NCBI GenBank assembly: GCA_003150315.1
Contig: QAML01000073.1
Span: 1-37,109 of the forward strand
From: Prevotellaceae bacterium
Lineage (GTDB): Bacteria; Bacteroidota; Bacteroidia; Bacteroidales; Bacteroidaceae
Reading direction: 5' to 3'
Length of the DNA stretch: 37,109 nucleotides
Made by a program: the position numbers and the translations under genes. The notes under the pieces were generated by a model, which ran no database searches, had not been told where the DNA came from, and saw only the letters and a program-made list of their open reading frames with translations. This document shows, piece after piece, positions 16,930-26,083 of this stretch (position 1 is its first letter; every line of letters begins with the position of its first letter).

Positions 16930-17501
16930 GGTTTGATGGTTGCGATTTTCTCCTTTACAAGCAGCGTAACGTCTTCGCCCGTTGTTTTGTTTATAAAGGG
17001 GAAGCCTCTTTCTCCTGTATTGATGATTACATCGTAACCGCGCTCCATGCCAACAAGCGAAATGGCACTGTCGAGCTTTGTAATCAAAGGCTTTTCAAGT
17101 TCCTGCTGCGCCTTATTTAGTAAGTCGGCCACCTGATTGCGAAACTTCACTCCGTTTTCCATAGCCTCCTGCAATTCTTTCTGACGTTTCAGCATAATGG
17201 TCTGGGGAAAATCTTTCTGTCCCTGCAAAAACTCGAGATACATGCGCTTGAAAGTTTCCTCGTTATGGGCTGTTTCGGTGTCATACTTAGCCTTGATTTC
17301 TGCAAGACTCTTCTGCGCCTCGGCATATCCCGGCATCGACTCGAAAACAGCGCGGTAATCCAAATAGCCAAAGCGAGGCTGCTGCACAACAACGGGACGC
17401 TGAGCCTCAACGGGCATTGGCAGTGTAACAGGTTCGTTTGTCTGCGCATTTACATAAGATGCAGCGGCAAGCAATAACATTGCAAAGAGTGCTTTCTTCA
17501 T
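16926..17501 (-). CDS. ompH: OmpH/Skp family periplasmic chaperone
   Basis: The 191-residue protein has a signal peptide (about 1-19, SYVNA|Q). After a Pro-rich stretch comes 'RFGYLDYRAVFESMPGYAEAQKSLAEIKAKYDTE', the family start. A long charged coiled-coil follows (about 70-150, rich in Glu, Lys and Gln), then a returning beta strand 'GYDVIINTGERGFPFINKTTGEDVTLLVKEKI'. Skp trimers hold unfolded outer-membrane proteins in the periplasm for the BAM complex. It is first in a two-gene unit with murI and has a good promoter upstream. The bamA gene that often precedes it is not here. Confidence 0.93.
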   Translation of the reverse strand: MKKALFAMLLLAAASYVNAQTNEPVTLPMPVEAQRPVVVQQPRFGYLDYRAVFESMPGYAEAQKSLAEIKAKYDTETAHNEETFKRMYLEFLQGQKDFPQTIMLKRQKELQEAMENGVKFRNQVADLLNKAQQELEKPLITKLDSAISLVGMERGYDVIINTGERGFPFINKTTGEDVTLLVKEKIATIKP

Positions 17502-17530
17502 AATTCGGAGTTTATATAATTCACCAAATG

Positions 17531-17561
17531 CAAAAGTAGCTTTTTATTCTTTCACGCCAAA
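17531..17561 (-). promoter_or_regulatory. Bacteroidales-type promoter of ompH-murI
   Basis: On the minus strand TTTG (17561-17558) is followed after 19 bases by TACTTTTG (17538-17531), an exact TTTG/TAnnTTTG pair. It lies 30 bases upstream of the ompH ATG. Confidence 0.82.
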
Positions 17562-17620
17562 CATTCGGCATTGTTTTTTAGAGCCAATCCAAACGGTTTA
17601 TAAGCATTGCCCCGGCGCAC

Positions 17621-17662
17621 AAAACAAAAAGAATCCGCAGCACAAAGGTGCCACGGATTCCT
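17621..17662 (-). terminator. Rho-independent terminator of mdh
   Basis: On the minus strand the arms AAGGAATCCG and CGGATTCTT (plus-strand 17629-17662) enclose a second GGCAC/GTGC stem. The tract TTTTTGTTTT follows. It begins about 25 bases past the mdh stop codon. Confidence 0.88.
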
Positions 17663-17686
17663 TTATAGTTTGGAATTAATCCGCAA

Positions 17687-18697
17687 TCAGAGATTGGGGT
17701 TAAGTTCACTCCATTTTTCAACGGGAGGAAGCACACCCATAGCAATAACCTGGTCGCGCATGCCCTGAAGATGCTCGTAGCTTGCGTCAAGATTGGCAAT
17801 TTCCTCTTTTGTACCTATTACAGGCTTGGTGTAAACGCCATCGGAAGTGATACGTGAGGGCATTGCCATCATAACATGGTTATAGCGGGCAGTATCTGCG
17901 TATGTGCCGGCGGGATAATTGAATTCCTCACCACCCATAGCACCTTCGATCATCTTAACAGCCAAGTAAGACGGGCTTTGGAAGGAACTGCGACGACGAA
18001 GTTCTATTATCTTTGCGCCGCCCTTTGTTACGTCAACCTGCATCTGCTTCCATTCCTCTTCGGTAAGACCTTTGCCGTTAACGGTAGCCTTTCCTGCAAT
18101 TACGTCAAGGAGTTTTACGCCGTCAACAGTGGTCGGTGAAGCAAACACAGCCATTTTCTCGCCGTGTCCGCCGTATGTGTAAGCGTTCTTAACCACAGCC
18201 TGGCTAACGCCGAAGTGTTTTGCGAGCGCACCTTTGAGACGTGTTGAGTCGAGAGCGGCAAGCGTTGCAACCTGATTAGGCTTCAATCCGCTGTGAACGA
18301 GAGTTACGAGACCGGTAATGTCGGCGGGGTTGAAAATAACTACCACAAATTTTGCATCAGGGCAGTATTTTTTGATATTTTCTCCGAGTTCCTGAGCAGC
18401 TTTCGAGTTCCCGGCGAGAAGATCTTCGCGTGTCATTCCCTCTTTACGGGGTGCGCCACCTGAAGAAATAATGTATTTTGCATCGGTAAAGGCTTCCTTA
18501 GCGTCTGTAGTGGAAACAATATTTGCATCATCAAACCCGCTCTGGCGCATCTCCTCTGCCACACCTTCTGCAGAGAACACGTCGTAGAGACAAATGTTTG
18601 GAGTTAATTTCAGCATCAATGCTGTCTGCACCATGTTTGATCCTATCATTCCGGCTGCGCCTACAATGGTAAGTTTTTCGTTTGTTACGTATTCCAT
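17687..18697 (-). CDS. mdh: Malate dehydrogenase
   Basis: The 336-residue protein is a lactate/malate dehydrogenase-family enzyme interconverting malate and oxaloacetate with NAD. The Rossmann motif is 'TIVGAAGMIGSN' (10-21). The substrate-binding arginines are in 'GGAPRKEGMTR' (80-90), 'NPAD' lies at 123-126, and the catalytic His is in 'TYGGHGEKM' (about 178). The sequence is of the type annotated as mdh in Bacteroidales, where it functions in the reductive branch to fumarate and succinate. It is flanked by its own -7 box and terminator, so it is probably monocistronic. Confidence 0.93.
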   Translation of the reverse strand: MEYVTNEKLTIVGAAGMIGSNMVQTALMLKLTPNICLYDVFSAEGVAEEMRQSGFDDANIVSTTDAKEAFTDAKYIISSGGAPRKEGMTREDLLAGNSKAAQELGENIKKYCPDAKFVVVIFNPADITGLVTLVHSGLKPNQVATLAALDSTRLKGALAKHFGVSQAVVKNAYTYGGHGEKMAVFASPTTVDGVKLLDVIAGKATVNGKGLTEEEWKQMQVDVTKGGAKIIELRRRSSFQSPSYLAVKMIEGAMGGEEFNYPAGTYADTARYNHVMMAMPSRITSDGVYTKPVIGTKEEIANLDASYEHLQGMRDQVIAMGVLPPVEKWSELNPNL

Positions 18698-18764
18698 GAT
18701 TTATTTGTTTTTATAAATGTATGTTCTTACTGTTGTCTTGCCTCTTTTAGGCTTTCGACCACTG

Positions 18765-18772
18765 CAAAATTA
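18765..18772 (-). promoter_or_regulatory. -7 promoter box of mdh
   Basis: The minus strand reads TAATTTTG about 68 bases upstream of the mdh ATG, which implies a leader of roughly 60 nucleotides. No clear -33 TTTG is seen. Confidence 0.6.
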
Positions 18773-18931
18773 GTAATTTTATCGCTTTGCCTGCAGCGGC
18801 GAAAACGGTTTAATGATTAAACTTTCTAAAATATTTTGCACATCGTCGCTTATTGTGCCGAAGCTCTTTGGGAGTGTTCGTTTTCGATATGCAAACGTTG
18901 CATTTTCAAAGGGATATTTCTTTGTTTTTTC

Positions 18932-20788
18932 CTATTCCCTGTCGTTTCTAATAAGTTCGAGCAGATGTTCAACGGCTTCGTTTTCGGGAATGTTGCGTTC
19001 CACGCATTCTTTCTTGCGATACAAACTTACCTTTCCCCTTGCCGCGCCCACGTATCCGTAGTCTGCGTCCGCCATTTCGCCCGGTCCGTTGACAATACAG
19101 CCCATTATTGCGATTTTCAAGCCTTTCATTCCCTGCGTGGCGGCTTTTACACGGGCTATTGTCTCTTGCAGATTATATAATGTGCGTCCGCATCCGGGAC
19201 AACTTATATATTCTGTCTTTGTAATGCGTTGTCGCACCGCCTGTAATATGGAAAATTCTATCGACAATACGTCCTTCTGCGGTATTTTGTTGTTCTTTTC
19301 TTCGTGATTCTCGAATACGCAGATACCGTCTATGAGTCTGTCGAAAAGCAAATTGCTCAAATCGGCGGCTGAAGCTATTTCAAAATCCTCTTTTTGGTCG
19401 GCGGCAAAATCGTATGCCTTACAGAATATCACAGGATTCTTCACTCCCGCCCTGGTAAGCGAATGTATTATAGCGCGTCCCTCGCCGAGCGAATTTCGCG
19501 AGTCGCTTTTTATCAGGAGTACGGCATTGGGATTCTCGCGAAGGCATTCGGTTATCTCGTCATTGAAGAAAAACGGCACAACTTCTATGAATTTCAGCGG
19601 CGCTTCCTTCTGTTTCAGAAGTTTCATGTTGTCTGGCGTGTAAAGAGGGAACACGTTCGGACGACCGTCGTAGTTCGGACCGTCTACAATGTAATTCATT
19701 GTCGGGTCGTAGGTTTTCGTGGAATCGAATCCGCCTATATATACATAATCGGGGCAGTTATCCAATCCGTAGTCGCCTTTTGCGCAGCCCACGCCTATGA
19801 CAACGGGAACGTTGTCTCCCCCGATGTTCATCACAGGTCGCGTGGCACGGCGTTCGGGACAGACATAATTGAAATTTTCAGGTGCAAGTCCGGAAATATG
19901 TTTCTTTCCACGGCGATAAAGTATGTGTCTGACCAGTTTGCGAGCCACAGGGATTTCGCATTCCGGCTCTTCCGACAGCGACACTCTGATTGTGTCGCCC
20001 ATGCCATCGTTAAGCAGCGCACCTATTCCCAATGCGCTTTTTATGCGTCCGTCTTCACCTTCGCCGGCTTCGGTTACACCGAGGTGCAAAGGGAACTTCA
20101 TTCCCTCTTCGTCCATTGTCTTTACGAGCAGACGCACCGATTGAACCATTACAACGGGATTGCTGGCTTTTATTGACACCACAACGTCAAGGAAGTTCTC
20201 TTTCACGCAAATGCGCAGGAATTCCATGCAGCTTTCAACTATTCCCGCCGGCGTGTCGCCGTATCTGCTCATTATCCTGTCCGACAATGAGCCGTGGTTA
20301 ACGCCTATTCGCAGAGCCGTGCGGTGTTTTTTGCAAATTTCTATCAGTTGCACGAATCTTTCTTCGAGCTTCCGCAGTTCCGCAGTATATTCTTCGTCGG
20401 TATAATCTATATGTTTGAACACACGCGCAGGGTCAACATAGTTGCCGGGATTTATTCTCACGGCTTCCACAACCTTTGCCGCCGCGTCGGCAACCGCCGG
20501 GTTGAAATGCACATCCGCCACGAGCGGAGACTTAATGCGTATGTTTCTGAGTTCTTCGTGTATTTTTGCAAGGTTGTCAACTTCTCGCGTTCCCTGAGTG
20601 GTCAGTCGCACATAATCCGCGCCTGCACGCACAATGCGTGATGCTTGTTCCACACTCCCCGCCACATCGTCGGTAGAAGTGGTATTCATGCTTTGCAGCC
20701 TTATGGGGTTGTTGCTCCCCAAAGGTGTGCGCCCCACATGCACGTTATAAGTTGTGCGCCTGTGGTAATTGAACAAATCTGTTGACAT
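18932..20788 (-). CDS. ispG: 4-hydroxy-3-methylbut-2-enyl diphosphate synthase, long form
   Basis: The 618-residue enzyme carries out the sixth step of the non-mevalonate isoprenoid pathway. The N-terminal TIM barrel starts 'TYNVHVGRTPLGSNNPIRLQSMNTTSTDD'. The C-terminal Fe-S domain has cysteines Cys530, Cys533 ('SCPGCGR') and Cys564 ('MGCIVNGPGE'), which bind the [4Fe-4S] cluster. The usual bacterial enzyme is about 370 residues. The extra stretch between barrel and cluster domain (about 280-510) marks the long form found in Bacteroidota, Chlamydiae and plants. It starts 14 bp after the DUF4254 gene and is probably co-transcribed with it. Confidence 0.96.
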   Translation of the reverse strand: MSTDLFNYHRRTTYNVHVGRTPLGSNNPIRLQSMNTTSTDDVAGSVEQASRIVRAGADYVRLTTQGTREVDNLAKIHEELRNIRIKSPLVADVHFNPAVADAAAKVVEAVRINPGNYVDPARVFKHIDYTDEEYTAELRKLEERFVQLIEICKKHRTALRIGVNHGSLSDRIMSRYGDTPAGIVESCMEFLRICVKENFLDVVVSIKASNPVVMVQSVRLLVKTMDEEGMKFPLHLGVTEAGEGEDGRIKSALGIGALLNDGMGDTIRVSLSEEPECEIPVARKLVRHILYRRGKKHISGLAPENFNYVCPERRATRPVMNIGGDNVPVVIGVGCAKGDYGLDNCPDYVYIGGFDSTKTYDPTMNYIVDGPNYDGRPNVFPLYTPDNMKLLKQKEAPLKFIEVVPFFFNDEITECLRENPNAVLLIKSDSRNSLGEGRAIIHSLTRAGVKNPVIFCKAYDFAADQKEDFEIASAADLSNLLFDRLIDGICVFENHEEKNNKIPQKDVLSIEFSILQAVRQRITKTEYISCPGCGRTLYNLQETIARVKAATQGMKGLKIAIMGCIVNGPGEMADADYGYVGAARGKVSLYRKKECVERNIPENEAVEHLLELIRNDRE

Positions 20789-20802
20789 TTGCGGGAACCT
20801 TT

Positions 20803-21411
20803 TTATTTTCCTCCGGCATAGAGCACCGGGTTGGTGTCCTTGTCGTTATACATCTTCATTTGTTTGTAAACTTTCATGTATTTGCGCCCCGCTTCTATGT
20901 CATCGAGCAGCGTATCTATGGCAGAAGAAAGATCTTTCCACTGTTCGGTGAGAACATCAAGCTTCTTCCGGCAACGCTCACGGTGTTCTTCCAAGGCATC
21001 TTTCCTTTCGGCTTCTATTCTCATGTGATAAATTTTCAGCGCAAGGATTGCCAGACGGTCAATAGCCCATGCCGGACTTTCGGTGTTAATAGTTGCAGAG
21101 GGCAAAGTCTCAACATCTTTGTATTTTGTCAGAAAATAGCTGTCAATACGCTCCACGAGATCGGTGCGTGCCTGATTGCTGCGATCTATTCTGCGTTTTA
21201 TTTCGAGCGCGGTGGCAGGTTTTATTTTCGGGTCGCGTATTATGTCCTCCAGATGCCACTGCACCGTATCAATCCATTCCTTTGTGTAGAGTTCATACTT
21301 TATGTCGCCCTCGGGATAAGGGTTGTGCATTGCGGAATCTACATTATCCGTCTGATGATAGTCTGTTATCGCCTGACGAAAAACGTGTCGGCAAATTTCA
21401 GTGAAAGTCAT
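20803..21411 (-). CDS. DUF4254 domain protein
   Basis: The 202-residue protein has no signal peptide or membrane segment and is largely helical. It matches the DUF4254 family of Bacteroidota ('WHLEDIIRDP.I....ALEIKRRIDRSNQARTDLVERIDSYF', 'SPAWAIDRLAILALKIYHM'). The function is unknown. In other genomes the family often lies near lipopolysaccharide glycosyltransferase genes, but here it leads a two-gene unit with ispG. A TACTTTTG box 31 bases upstream serves as its promoter. Confidence 0.87.
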   Translation of the reverse strand: MTFTEICRHVFRQAITDYHQTDNVDSAMHNPYPEGDIKYELYTKEWIDTVQWHLEDIIRDPKIKPATALEIKRRIDRSNQARTDLVERIDSYFLTKYKDVETLPSATINTESPAWAIDRLAILALKIYHMRIEAERKDALEEHRERCRKKLDVLTEQWKDLSSAIDTLLDDIEAGRKYMKVYKQMKMYNDKDTNPVLYAGGK

Positions 21412-21442
21412 ACGTTTAAGTCTTTTACGTTTTTACTCATGG

Positions 21443-21450
21443 CAAAAGTA
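21443..21450 (-). promoter_or_regulatory. -7 promoter box of the DUF4254-ispG unit
   Basis: The minus strand reads TACTTTTG 31 bases upstream of the start at 21411. No clear -33 TTTG is visible at 19-21 bases. Confidence 0.6.
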
Positions 21451-21567
21451 ATGTTTTTCCACTGAACCGCGCGGACATTAAGCACAAAAACATTTCTTTT
21501 TTCTGTTTTTCGCCGTCCGTGCACAAGTTTTTCGGGACAGTTTTCAAAGCCTTTCAGGCATCTCAAA

Positions 21568-21700
21568 AAAACACATGGCTTGTTGTAAAAAATACAAGGC
21601 ACTTATTTTAAAATACAAGGCACTTGTTTCAAAATATATGCCTTATATTTTTCGCGAAAAACGACACCTGATTTTCAATAACTTACAAAGGCATAAAAAC
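21568..21700 (+). repeat. Interspersed 21-bp-unit element, copy 6 (short-tail type)
   Basis: Unit 0 is at 21568-21588, unit 1 at 21589-21609, unit 2 at 21610-21630 and unit 3 (inverted) at 21631-21651. Units 1 and 2 are nearly identical direct repeats; unit 2 differs by TTGTTTC for TTATTTT. The tail is of the short type as in copy 1 (CGCGAAAAACGACACCTGAT, then AATAACTTACAAAGG). The copy lies in the 473-bp gap between divergent genes (DUF4254 at 21411, pdxB at 21885). Each gene has its own promoter on its own side of the repeat. Confidence 0.94.
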
Positions 21701-21836
21701 AGCCCCTCTCATCCGTGCCGAAAACACCGTTAGGGAGCACATATTTCTCGCGCCTCCGCCGACATTTCAATTTGGCAAAACTCCACGGGAACGCATTTCA
21801 TGACATGTTTGTGCAATTACTTAAACAGAAAAGCAT

Positions 21837-21844
21837 TACCTTTG
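21837..21844 (+). promoter_or_regulatory. -7 promoter box of pdxB
   Basis: TACCTTTG lies 48 bases before the ATG at 21885. A TTTG at 21808-21811 is 25 bases upstream, longer than the usual 19-21, so the -33 element is uncertain. Confidence 0.6.
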
Positions 21845-21884
21845 TAAAATCGGGGAAAAGACGGCATACATGCCCCGCAAAATC

Positions 21885-22907
21885 ATGAAACTGGTAATAG
21901 ACGACAAAATACCCTATATTCACGGAATACCCGAAGCCCTCGGGTTTGAAACTCTGTACCTTCCCGGCGCGGAAATAACCCGCAGCGACGTGAAAGATGC
22001 CGACGCGCTGATTGTGAGAACCCGCACGCGCTGCAACGCCGCGCTTCTTCACGACACCAAAGTGCGATTCATTGTTACGGCAACCATAGGTTTTGACCAC
22101 ATAGACGCAGACTATCTCTACAAAGCCGGAATAGCATGGACCAACTGCCCCGGCTGCAACGCGGCATCGGTTGGGCAATACTTCCAAAGCTCCATGATTG
22201 TACTGGCAAGGCAGGGACTGATTGACATGAGCCGCTGCACGGTGGGAATAGTGGGTGTGGGACACGTGGGACGGGAAGTACAGAAAGCCTGCAGCCGTCT
22301 CGGATGCCCCACACTGCTCAACGACCCTCCGCGAAGCAATGCGGGAGAACCGGGATTCGTTGCTCTCCGCACACTGCAGGAGGAATGCGACGTGATAACC
22401 TTTCACGTTCCGCTTACAAAGGACGGCGACCACCCCACATACCACATGGGCAACGAAGAGTTCTTCGGAAGCCTCTCCCAAAAGCCCGTGATAATTAACG
22501 CAAGCCGTGGCGCGGTGATTGACAACGATGTGTGGCTGAAACATCTTGAAAACGAAACCACGAGAGCCGCTGTCATAGACACATGGGAGCACGAACCGCA
22601 GATTAATCCGCTTCTGCTTGACAAAGCAATCATTGCCACACCCCACATAGCAGGATATTCCGCCGACGGCAAGGCAAACGCCACGCGAATGTCCCTTAAT
22701 GCCGTGTGCAAATTCTTTAATCTTAAACCGGATTTCAAAGTAAACCCGCCCGCACTGCCTCACGACATGAAACCCATGGAGAACGAGGACGACAGGGTGC
22801 TGCAACTTTACAACCCTTTGCGCGACACGGAGCTTCTGAAAGCCGAACCGCAAAAATTCGAATGGTTACGGGGAAATTATCCTCTGCGGCGCGAGAAATG
22901 GGATTGA
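21885..22907 (+). CDS. pdxB: Erythronate-4-phosphate dehydrogenase
   Basis: The 340-residue D-isomer-specific 2-hydroxyacid dehydrogenase matches PdxB, which oxidises 4-phosphoerythronate in the DXP-dependent pyridoxal phosphate pathway. The N-terminus 'MKLVIDDKIPYIHG' matches the family start, so I prefer the ATG at 21885 over the one at 21870. The catalytic-domain signature 'VTATIGFDHIDADYL..AGI.W.NCPGCNA.SV' and the NAD motif 'GIVGVGHVG' are clear. The active Arg is in 'INASRGAVID' and the catalytic His in 'TPHIAGYS'. The C-terminal PdxB dimer domain is shortened but recognisable. The downstream FKBP lipoprotein gene begins 29 bp after the stop. Confidence 0.93.
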   Translation: MKLVIDDKIPYIHGIPEALGFETLYLPGAEITRSDVKDADALIVRTRTRCNAALLHDTKVRFIVTATIGFDHIDADYLYKAGIAWTNCPGCNAASVGQYFQSSMIVLARQGLIDMSRCTVGIVGVGHVGREVQKACSRLGCPTLLNDPPRSNAGEPGFVALRTLQEECDVITFHVPLTKDGDHPTYHMGNEEFFGSLSQKPVIINASRGAVIDNDVWLKHLENETTRAAVIDTWEHEPQINPLLLDKAIIATPHIAGYSADGKANATRMSLNAVCKFFNLKPDFKVNPPALPHDMKPMENEDDRVLQLYNPLRDTELLKAEPQKFEWLRGNYPLRREKWD

Positions 22908-22936
22908 ACTTCGACTAAAACAAAAACATTATAATT

Positions 22937-23911
22937 ATGAGAAAATCAGCTATCGTTATCGCCACACTGCTCTTGATGGTGGGCATAACCTCTTGCGACA
23001 AGAACAAAAAGCAAACCGAACAGGCACAAACCAATGCTGCCGTGCTGGCAAGCCTTGGCGACATAATGCAAGGCGACTATAATGACGTGATAAGCCGTAT
23101 AGACGGCAGCGGACGCTTTTCGCGCGATGACATATTCGGAAACAACCACGAATTTACCTCAAAAGAACGCGCTCTCAACTATATTGCTTCGGTCAACAAC
23201 GCCACGTTTTTCGTCATGGACAGTCTTCAGCTCACAATAGAAGCAGCTGCCGTGGCAAGTCCCGACAACCAGATGCTCGGAAAGCTTAACAAATTGGCTA
23301 AAAAGTACATCACCGTATGCAAACATCCCGCCGATTCGCCCGAACAACTGATTGAAACCTGCAAAAGTATAAGCGAAGCAATCAAGACAACGGTCAAGAG
23401 CATGGGCAAAACCGACGACGAAGCCATTGCAAAGCAAACAGCCCTCGCAGGAAACGCCATAATGCACAAAGAAATGGATGCCGCAAAAAAAGCAACAGAG
23501 GAAAACAGTGCGGCAGCCGAGAACAACAAAATTGAAGGCGAGAAATTTCTGAAAGAAAACGCAAAGAAACCAGGCGTAAAGACACTTCCCGACGGATTAC
23601 AGTATAAAGTAATTAAAAACGGAGGGGGAGTTTCACCCGGAAGTGCCTCGACGGTTGTAGTGGAATACGAAGGCAGACTTACAGACGGCACGGTTTTCGA
23701 CAGCACAGCGAAAAGCAACAAAGGGAAACCCGTAAGTTTGGGAGTTTCTTCGGTTATGCGCGGCTGGAGTGAGGCTTTGCAAATGATGAAAAAGGGTTCG
23801 GAATGGGAAATATACGTTCCCTACGAACTCGGATACGGAGAACAGGGCGAAGGCAACGTACCTCCTTTCGCAGTTATGATATTCCGTTTGAAACTTATCG
23901 ATGTCAAATAA
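22937..23911 (+). CDS. FKBP-type peptidyl-prolyl isomerase lipoprotein
   Basis: The 324-residue protein has a lipobox (ITS-Cys20). A helical region, probably for dimerisation (about 30-205), precedes a classic FKBP domain (about 215-324): 'LPDGLQYKVIKNGGG', 'VVVEYEGRLTDGTVFDST', 'VMRGWSEALQMMKKGSEWEIYVPYELGYG'. This is the Mip/FkpA layout, but the helical part is longer and divergent. A role in folding periplasmic or outer-membrane proteins is inferred. Its 3' end overlaps the likely start of dsbD by 11 bases. Confidence 0.92.
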   Translation: MRKSAIVIATLLLMVGITSCDKNKKQTEQAQTNAAVLASLGDIMQGDYNDVISRIDGSGRFSRDDIFGNNHEFTSKERALNYIASVNNATFFVMDSLQLTIEAAAVASPDNQMLGKLNKLAKKYITVCKHPADSPEQLIETCKSISEAIKTTVKSMGKTDDEAIAKQTALAGNAIMHKEMDAAKKATEENSAAAENNKIEGEKFLKENAKKPGVKTLPDGLQYKVIKNGGGVSPGSASTVVVEYEGRLTDGTVFDSTAKSNKGKPVSLGVSSVMRGWSEALQMMKKGSEWEIYVPYELGYGEQGEGNVPPFAVMIFRLKLIDVK

Positions 23912-25988
23912 ACAGCGCAGCCACATGAACCACACCACATGCCGCAGGTTTTTCGGCACAAGACACACGGCGGTTCTCACGATGCTTGCCGCCATGCTCT
24001 TTCCGCTTTGCGCCTTTGCGCAAATGCTCGATCCCGTAAAGTTCAAGGTTAAAACGAAAAAAGTGTCGGACACCGAAATAGACGTAACTTTTACCGGCAA
24101 AATCGAAGGCGGTTGGCACGTTTATTCAACCAATGTTCCCGACGACGGACCCACTCCCGCTACGTTCCACATGGACAATGCGACAAACATAGAAAGACTT
24201 GGTGCGTTGCAGGCAGGTAGTGGTGCAATCAGAAAGTTAGACAAGGTGTTTGAAGCGGAACTTGAATTCTTCGAGAACTCCTGTCATTTCACACAACGCC
24301 TTAAGATTACCGGCAAGGACTATTCCGCCAAAGGCTATCTGGAATATGGTGCGTGCAGCAATGTGAGTTGCATGCCGCCTACGCAGGTTGATTTTTCGGT
24401 CAAGGGGAACGATGGTCCCGACAATGCTCCCAAGAAGGACGAAAAGGCAGAAGTTGCGGCGCAATCCGCCATTGCCGATACCGTCAGCCCTCTTGTTCCC
24501 ACCGACACGACATCTGCTGCACAAACTGCGGTATCCGCATCCGACAGCGCGGCACTCTGGGCTTCGCAAACCGAACTTCTCAACGCGCAGAACGGCATGT
24601 CGTCGGATTCCCACCGCTCTTTGCTCGTGATATTCCTGTTGGGAGTGCTCGGAGGTTTCGTTGCGCTGCTTACGCCATGCGTCTGGCCAATAATACCAAT
24701 GACCGTAAGCTTTTTTCTTCACCGCCAGAGCGAGCGCAGAAAGGCTGTACGCGATGCCATACTCTACGGCGTGGCAATAATAGTTATTTATGTGGGTTTG
24801 GGATTGGTTGTAACATCTATTTGGGGCGCAAACCAGCTCAACGCTCTCTCAACCAATGCCATTTTCAACATATTTTTCTTTTTGCTTCTCGTGGTCTTTG
24901 CCGCGAGCTTCCTCGGAGGTTTCGACATAACCCTGCCTTCGTCGTGGGGTAATAAGGTCAATTCCAAAAGCCGCTCCACATCGGGCATGGCAAGTATCTT
25001 CCTCATGGCTCTTACCCTGGCAATAGTTTCGTTTTCATGCACCGGTCCGGTCATAGGATTTCTTTTGGTAGAAGTTTCTTCCACCGGAAAAATTCTTGCT
25101 CCCGCCTTGGGAATGCTCGGATTTGCCATTGCCCTTGCGCTACCCTTTGCTTTCTTTGCGCTGTTCCCCGCCGTGATGAAGAAAATGCCCAAGAGCGGCG
25201 GCTGGATGAACACGGTGAAAGTTACATTGGGTTTCGTGGAACTGGCATTTGCACTGAAATTTCTTTCGGTTGCCGATTTGGCTTACGGGTGGCACATACT
25301 GGACCGCGAAACGTTTCTTGCCCTTTGGATAGCAATCTTTGCCGTTGCGGCATTCTATCTCTTTGGGCTGATAAGCATTCACGGCGACCGTGGAAAGGAC
25401 ATCTCCGTTACGCGACTGTTTCTCGGACTTGCCTCATTGGCTTTCGCCATATACATGGTGCCCGGACTTTGGGGCGCACCGCTTAAAGCCGTAAGCGCAT
25501 TCGCTCCGCCAATGAACACACAAGATTTCCGACTCGGCAATGACGAAGTAAGTGCCACATACACCGACTACCATGAAGGCATGAAGGCATCGGCCGCCAC
25601 GGGAAAACCGGTTCTGCTCGATTTCACGGGATACGGTTGTGTGAACTGCCGCAAAATGGAAGCATCGGTATGGACAGATCCGGGAGTAAGCCGCTTGTTG
25701 AAGGAAAAATTCATACTCGTATCGCTCTACACAGACGACAAGACTCCGCTGTCAAACAATGTGGAAGTGAACATAAACGGCAAGCGCAAAACGTTGCGCA
25801 CTGTGGGCGACAAATGGAGCTACCTGCAACAGATAAAGTTCGGCGCAAACGCCCAGCCGTTCTATGTGGCGGTGAACCAAAGAGGCGTGCCGCTCGCAGG
25901 ATCGTATGCGTTTGACGAGAACCCCGCCAACTTTGAAAACTACCTTAAAAAGGCCCTCAAGATAATTCCCGCAAATTTGCCGAGATAA
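23901..25988 (+). CDS. dsbD: Thiol:disulfide interchange protein DsbD
   Basis: The 695-residue inner-membrane protein moves electrons from the cytoplasm to periplasmic disulfides. A signal peptide (through about residue 40, CAFA|Q) is followed by an N-terminal DsbD-alpha domain (about 42-165) with a cysteine pair in 'YGACSNVSCMPP'. The membrane domain (about 235-535) has the redox cysteines in 'LLTPCVWPIIPMTVSFF' and 'SFSCTGPVIGFLLV'. The C-terminal thioredoxin domain (about 555-695) has 'CVNC' at 580-583. All three cysteine pairs are present. The first ATG (23901) overlaps the FKBP gene; the ATG at 23925 would give a more usual signal peptide and is a real alternative. Confidence 0.92.
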   Translation: MSNKQRSHMNHTTCRRFFGTRHTAVLTMLAAMLFPLCAFAQMLDPVKFKVKTKKVSDTEIDVTFTGKIEGGWHVYSTNVPDDGPTPATFHMDNATNIERLGALQAGSGAIRKLDKVFEAELEFFENSCHFTQRLKITGKDYSAKGYLEYGACSNVSCMPPTQVDFSVKGNDGPDNAPKKDEKAEVAAQSAIADTVSPLVPTDTTSAAQTAVSASDSAALWASQTELLNAQNGMSSDSHRSLLVIFLLGVLGGFVALLTPCVWPIIPMTVSFFLHRQSERRKAVRDAILYGVAIIVIYVGLGLVVTSIWGANQLNALSTNAIFNIFFFLLLVVFAASFLGGFDITLPSSWGNKVNSKSRSTSGMASIFLMALTLAIVSFSCTGPVIGFLLVEVSSTGKILAPALGMLGFAIALALPFAFFALFPAVMKKMPKSGGWMNTVKVTLGFVELAFALKFLSVADLAYGWHILDRETFLALWIAIFAVAAFYLFGLISIHGDRGKDISVTRLFLGLASLAFAIYMVPGLWGAPLKAVSAFAPPMNTQDFRLGNDEVSATYTDYHEGMKASAATGKPVLLDFTGYGCVNCRKMEASVWTDPGVSRLLKEKFILVSLYTDDKTPLSNNVEVNINGKRKTLRTVGDKWSYLQQIKFGANAQPFYVAVNQRGVPLAGSYAFDENPANFENYLKKALKIIPANLPR

Positions 25989-26022
25989 GTTTCAGTACGA
26001 AACAGAGTCTTCAAGATTCATA

Positions 26023-26062
26023 AAAACATTGCATATTTCGCAGAGATATGCAATGTTTTTTG
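26023..26062. terminator. Bidirectional intrinsic terminator between dsbD and the iron alcohol dehydrogenase gene
   Basis: The 14-base arms AAAACATTGCATAT (26023-26036) and ATATGCAATGTTTT (26046-26059) are exact reverse complements. A T run follows on the plus strand and an A run precedes it, so it works for both convergent genes. It sits just to the left of repeat copy 7, which shows that the repeat is not the terminator here. Confidence 0.88.
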
Positions 26063-26083
26063 GTTTATATGCGCACATTCTAA

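Noticed and set aside
17502..17686. Missing repeat copy in the ompH-mdh gap
   Set aside because: I looked for 21-bp units or the CAACTTACAAA tail in this gap and found only the ompH promoter and the mdh terminator.
21798..22853. Minus-strand open frame of 351 codons opposite pdxB
   Set aside because: It mirrors pdxB, is rich in His/Val/Cys with no domain, and runs across the pdxB promoter.
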